A stretch of DNA of 23,574 nt, taken from the IMG/VR virus record IMGVR_UViG_3300017971_000770, positions 1-23,574 of that record; one strand, written 5' to 3'. The position numbers were made by a program, and so were the translations under genes. The stretch is from a virus. Position 1 is the first letter of the stretch, and each line of letters starts with the position of its first letter. This document shows, one piece after another, positions 20,751 to 23,574 of the stretch. The notes beneath the pieces are model-generated. The model was not told the DNA's origin. It saw only the letters and a program-made list of their open reading frames with translations, and made no database searches.

Positions 20751-22820
20751 TCAATCCAGATATTGCACGCGCCGCTTCCGTCGCCGCTTTGTCGCTGCCG
20801 GTTGCGTAGTATCCGCCAGCCGGCACCCCAGCATTGACGCCGTCACTGCACAGCCGACCAGGCAGTCGAGCCAGTGGTTGTCTGGGCGGCTCGCCCGCTG
20901 CTTCCACTCCTCGACCTTTCGCCCGCGGCCCTCGGTCTGCACGCGGTACTCAGAATCACAGATGTGCTCTGCGAAGAGCCGGTGCAAGGCCGGCTCACTC
21001 CCCCAAAGCGAAAGACACCCACGGGAGCCCATGGGCGCCGCTAGAAGTTGGTAGCAGAAGCTCTTCCAGTGGTTCGTGTCGATCACAACGTGCCTTGGCT
21101 CGCGTGTACCTCGGACGCTCGGCACGTACCAGTTGTCGCCGATCGTCTCTCCCGGCTTGCGGCGGTACTCGCTCATCGGCCGGTTGCCGGCGGTGATGCC
21201 CACGCCCTTAGAGGGCCAGACGAGATTCCCATAGAGCTGCTGCTTGGCGTACCGGTAGACGGTAGCCTTCTGCCAGCCGGAATCGATCCCAATTCGGGAA
21301 ATACGGAGCATCGCCCCGTCGTCACGCCACCACTTCCGTTGAGCAAGTTCCCATACAATCCCCTTTAAACCGCCGTAGACCTCAGCCTCGACATCGCGAC
21401 CCGGGAACGGCCGCGGGGCCCCGGCCATCGTAAAGTGCCGGCGGCGCTGATCGGGGACCGTGCCCCGGTCGATCACGTAGCCGGTAAAATTCGATTCCCA
21501 GGCAACTGCCAGCCAATAGAGTAGCTTTTGGTGGCAGTCGATGAACGCCGTAACGTGTTCACAGTCGGTAGGCACGGCCAGCCGCGGCCGGTGGTTGACC
21601 TTCGCCGCGACTTGGTCAGTCCGCAACACGAGCATATCGCCGTCGCCCTCGAGGGGCTCGTTCTGATACTCCGCGGCGAACATTTCCGGATCGGCAAGCT
21701 TCTTGTTCATCGCGCACTGCAGGGCTGAGATCTCGCTGGCCTCGTGTCGTTCGGGCCACGCCACGACGGCGCCCCGGTCCATGGCCTCGTGGTGCTGGCG
21801 GTAGAACTCTGTGTGCTCGCCGGCCTCGCGGCAGTGCTTGTCTTGCCAGATATCGCCGTACTGTCGCCAGAGTTCCATTGCATCGGCGTCCGGCCACTGG
21901 TAGACCATCCGGAACCGCTCACCACTCCACTGGGGAGACCGTTCCCGGTTCAGCAGCCGGTCGGCGAGGTCATCCGGGTAGATCACTGTGACGGTCGCCA
22001 CCGCAGCCATAGTCGCTGTTGGCCCAGCCATCCCGAGAACGTCGCCGTTAAGGAGCTGCAGCCGCTTGCGGTTCTCCGTCGGGCTAGCTGCGGTCTCGCG
22101 ATTCTGGGGATCGTCGATCAGGCAGAAGTCAGGCCGCAAGACCGTCTGGCCGTCGGCCAGCGTATGGGACCGGCCGCGAATCTCGCTCCCGGTCAGCCCG
22201 ATCCCGGAGATCACGCTGCCACTGGCCTTGCTGCCCGGGATCGTCGGGAACACCACGTGGGAGGCGCCCCACTCCACGTAGGTCGGCTTCCCGCGGTACC
22301 GTTGCCCTCGGCACCGCCGCGGTTCGCCGTCAAGCGCTCGGATTGCGTGTAGCTCCCGTTTGAAATCGACGTACAGCCGCTGATTCGTGCGAAGTGTGAT
22401 CTTCAGAGCCTTGACCAACTCCTCGGCGCGGGTGGCTGTCCCGGCGATCAGACAGACGTACCGCCGGCGCCCGGTCAGAACGCACCATAGGGCCGCGCCC
22501 CGGCACAACGAACTCTTCCCGCCGCCCCGCGGCATCGCCAGTGCCAGGAGCCCGCCGTGCGTGGCGGCCCGCTCCAACGCGACGATCGTCTGTAGGTGGT
22601 CATCACTCCACGGCAGAAAAAAGAGATCCGGGAAGTAGGTTTCAAGGAAGACCTGAAGACTCTTCTCGGCCGCCCGGCGCCGCTTGCGGTCGGTACACTC
22701 CGGCTTAGGCAGCGGGCCGATTTCCTGAACGGCAGCCGAGGCTTTTGCGGCCGACCGGGAAGCCGCCTCCCGGTGCCGCTGGCCGGCTGTCTTCGCCTGC
22801 TTTTTTGTCCGCCGTTTCAA
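20751..22820 (-). CDS. Terminase large subunit, lambda gpA / GpA type
   Basis: 689 residues from a TTG at 22,820; AGAGG lies seven bases upstream and the start overlaps the methyltransferase stop (TTGA), so the pair is coupled. Residues 1-50 are highly basic. The ATPase has Walker A at 96-103 (MPRGGGKS) and Walker B at 232-237 (FCLIDD). The nuclease half has acidic centres at D428 (FIDC), D513 (GIDSGWQ) and D647 (DNHWLDC), together with the DTNHWKSF block usual in GpA-type terminases. It packages concatemeric DNA into the prohead through the portal and cuts at the ends. Length fits (lambda gpA is 641). No small subunit gene is recognised nearby. The fit of sequence and order makes this among the surest calls here. 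Confidence 0.95.
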   Translation of the reverse strand: MKRRTKKQAKTAGQRHREAASRSAAKASAAVQEIGPLPKPECTDRKRRRAAEKSLQVFLETYFPDLFFLPWSDDHLQTIVALERAATHGGLLALAMPRGGGKSSLCRGAALWCVLTGRRRYVCLIAGTATRAEELVKALKITLRTNQRLYVDFKRELHAIRALDGEPRRCRGQRYRGKPTYVEWGASHVVFPTIPGSKASGSVISGIGLTGSEIRGRSHTLADGQTVLRPDFCLIDDPQNRETAASPTENRKRLQLLNGDVLGMAGPTATMAAVATVTVIYPDDLADRLLNRERSPQWSGERFRMVYQWPDADAMELWRQYGDIWQDKHCREAGEHTEFYRQHHEAMDRGAVVAWPERHEASEISALQCAMNKKLADPEMFAAEYQNEPLEGDGDMLVLRTDQVAAKVNHRPRLAVPTDCEHVTAFIDCHQKLLYWLAVAWESNFTGYVIDRGTVPDQRRRHFTMAGAPRPFPGRDVEAEVYGGLKGIVWELAQRKWWRDDGAMLRISRIGIDSGWQKATVYRYAKQQLYGNLVWPSKGVGITAGNRPMSEYRRKPGETIGDNWYVPSVRGTREPRHVVIDTNHWKSFCYQLLAAPMGSRGCLSLWGSEPALHRLFAEHICDSEYRVQTEGRGRKVEEWKQRASRPDNHWLDCLVGCAVTASMLGCRLADTTQPAATKRRRKRRVQYLD

Positions 22821-23518
22821 AAGAGAACCTCTTGCTCTAGCCGCCGAGCAGCAATCTCGCAGTACCGCTCTTCGATCTCAATCTGGATACACTTTCGGCC
22901 AAGATCTTTGCACGCCCGGCCAGTGGTGCCGGAGCCGGCGAAGGGGTCGAGGATGCTCGCTGCATTTTGGTGCCGCTCCAAGCACCATCCCATCAACGCT
23001 ATCGGTTTCTGCGTAGGGTGGCAACGTACACAACCTTCTGCCAGGTCCCACCGCCCATCACCTGGCACGTACGTTGCATAGACGCCGTGTCCGCCTTTTT
23101 CCCAAGCTAGTTCTGCATCCGACAAAAAAGCACCTAGTCTGTGTGCTCGTTTCTTCAGCCAAACCAATGTTGTCCCAATAGGCACCCGCTGTGCCCAATG
23201 ATTAAAGCCCCACAAAATCACTCTTGGGAACAGCAAAAACGGCGTTGGGTCGAATACCTCATCATCACCTGTGACTGGCCGAGGCCCCTGGCCTTGCCCG
23301 TAACGACGTTCTTTGTTGACTCCGCCTGTAAAACGTCGAGAATCAGTGTTGTAATTCATCCCATACGGCGGATCAGTCAGCAGCAGATCCACGCTCCCCG
23401 GTTCCAGCAACGGGAGAATGTCTCGGCAGTCGGCATGGTAGAGCGTGATGCCGTCGTGGCATTCACACGGCTGGCAGTCGCAACGAAAACACAGCGGCAA
23501 GCTTCCGGGTGTAGTCAT
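22817..23518 (-). CDS. Orphan DNA methyltransferase (beta class, N6-A or N4-C)
   Basis: 233 residues from the ATG at 23,518, about ten bases after GGGA (GAAAGGGAAACGCAGAAA-ATG); a TTG at 23,551 would add 11 charged residues and is less likely. Motif IV (DPPYG, 49-53) comes before motif I (DPFAGSGTTG, 191-200), the beta-class order, and HPTQKP at 167-172 marks the usual post-TRD motif. The N-terminus has a dense Cys cluster (C10, C13, C15, C18, C20) that may bind a metal. It is short with a small target-recognition region. No restriction nuclease is present, so it is orphan: protection of phage DNA from host enzymes, or marking DNA for packaging. The stop is inside the terminase start. Whether adenine or cytosine is methylated cannot be told from the motif alone. 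Confidence 0.9.
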   Translation of the reverse strand: MTTPGSLPLCFRCDCQPCECHDGITLYHADCRDILPLLEPGSVDLLLTDPPYGMNYNTDSRRFTGGVNKERRYGQGQGPRPVTGDDEVFDPTPFLLFPRVILWGFNHWAQRVPIGTTLVWLKKRAHRLGAFLSDAELAWEKGGHGVYATYVPGDGRWDLAEGCVRCHPTQKPIALMGWCLERHQNAASILDPFAGSGTTGRACKDLGRKCIQIEIEERYCEIAARRLEQEVLF

Positions 23519-23574
23519 TTTCTGCGTTTCCCTTTCCCGCTCATCAAACAATCAAACTTACCGTGGTTCCCGCC

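Noticed and set aside
21744-22352. Open frame on the plus strand, 202 codons
   Set aside because: Antisense to the terminase ATPase domain, which has Walker motifs in the sense frame.
1-23574. tRNA genes, CRISPR arrays, insertion sequences, attachment sites
   Set aside because: No cloverleaf, regularly spaced repeat, transposase or integrase was seen on either strand by eye; a weak or divergent one could be missed.

Overview
The window is a tailed-phage (or prophage) late region. A minus-strand block from about 23,518 down to 1,570 holds DNA methylation, packaging, head, head-tail connector and tail genes in lambda-like order. A short plus-strand accessory segment follows at about 20-1,434. 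The terminase is of the lambda gpA/GpA type, followed further on by a gpW-like joining protein, a lambda-type portal and a prohead protease with an in-frame scaffold. There is a tail tube candidate and a TP901-type tape measure but no recognisable sheath, so a long non-contractile (siphovirus-like) tail is the best inference. DNA is GC-rich. Several virion proteins resemble, from memory, families seen in planctomycete (Pirellula/Rhodopirellula-like) prophages; that host is inference only. No integrase, repressor, replication gene, tRNA or host flank is visible, so lytic phage, prophage and gene-transfer-agent-like element cannot be separated here.

Reading in the direction of transcription (right to left), the layout starts with an orphan beta-class DNA methyltransferase translationally coupled to terminase (22,820-20,751). 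Next comes a zinc-ribbon mini-protein and a sigma-70-family factor with regions 2 and 4. A membrane/secreted cassette follows (a signal-peptide trypsin-like protease with a C-terminal membrane segment, a small exported protein and a holin-like protein), then an AT-hook/zinc-ribbon protein. The head module is gpW-like, portal, protease-scaffold, major capsid and a decoration candidate. The connector/tail module is two small connector candidates, an HK97 gp10-like protein, a protein with an RNA-polymerase alpha-CTD-like domain and Pro/Glu linker, the tail tube candidate, an unknown virion protein, a G/GT-style tail chaperone pair probably joined by a -1 frameshift, and the tape measure. The distal tail module is an unknown conserved-looking protein, a beta-helix adhesin, a large fibre-like protein and a small unknown protein.

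Almost every minus-strand gene abuts or overlaps its neighbour and has a Shine-Dalgarno sequence, so the block is probably read as one or a few long late transcripts. The embedded sigma factor is a candidate late-gene regulator.

The left end is different. Its first 468 bases contain no convincing protein gene. They have a good extended -10 promoter (23-50), a chain of strong hairpins, and a textbook intrinsic terminator (432-468). I read this as a candidate structured noncoding RNA of about 410 nt, the most novel-looking item in the window. It is followed by a plus-strand secreted protein with its own promoter-like element and 5' leader hairpin. The mature N-terminus of that protein carries a 13-residue motif shared with the tape measure C-terminus.
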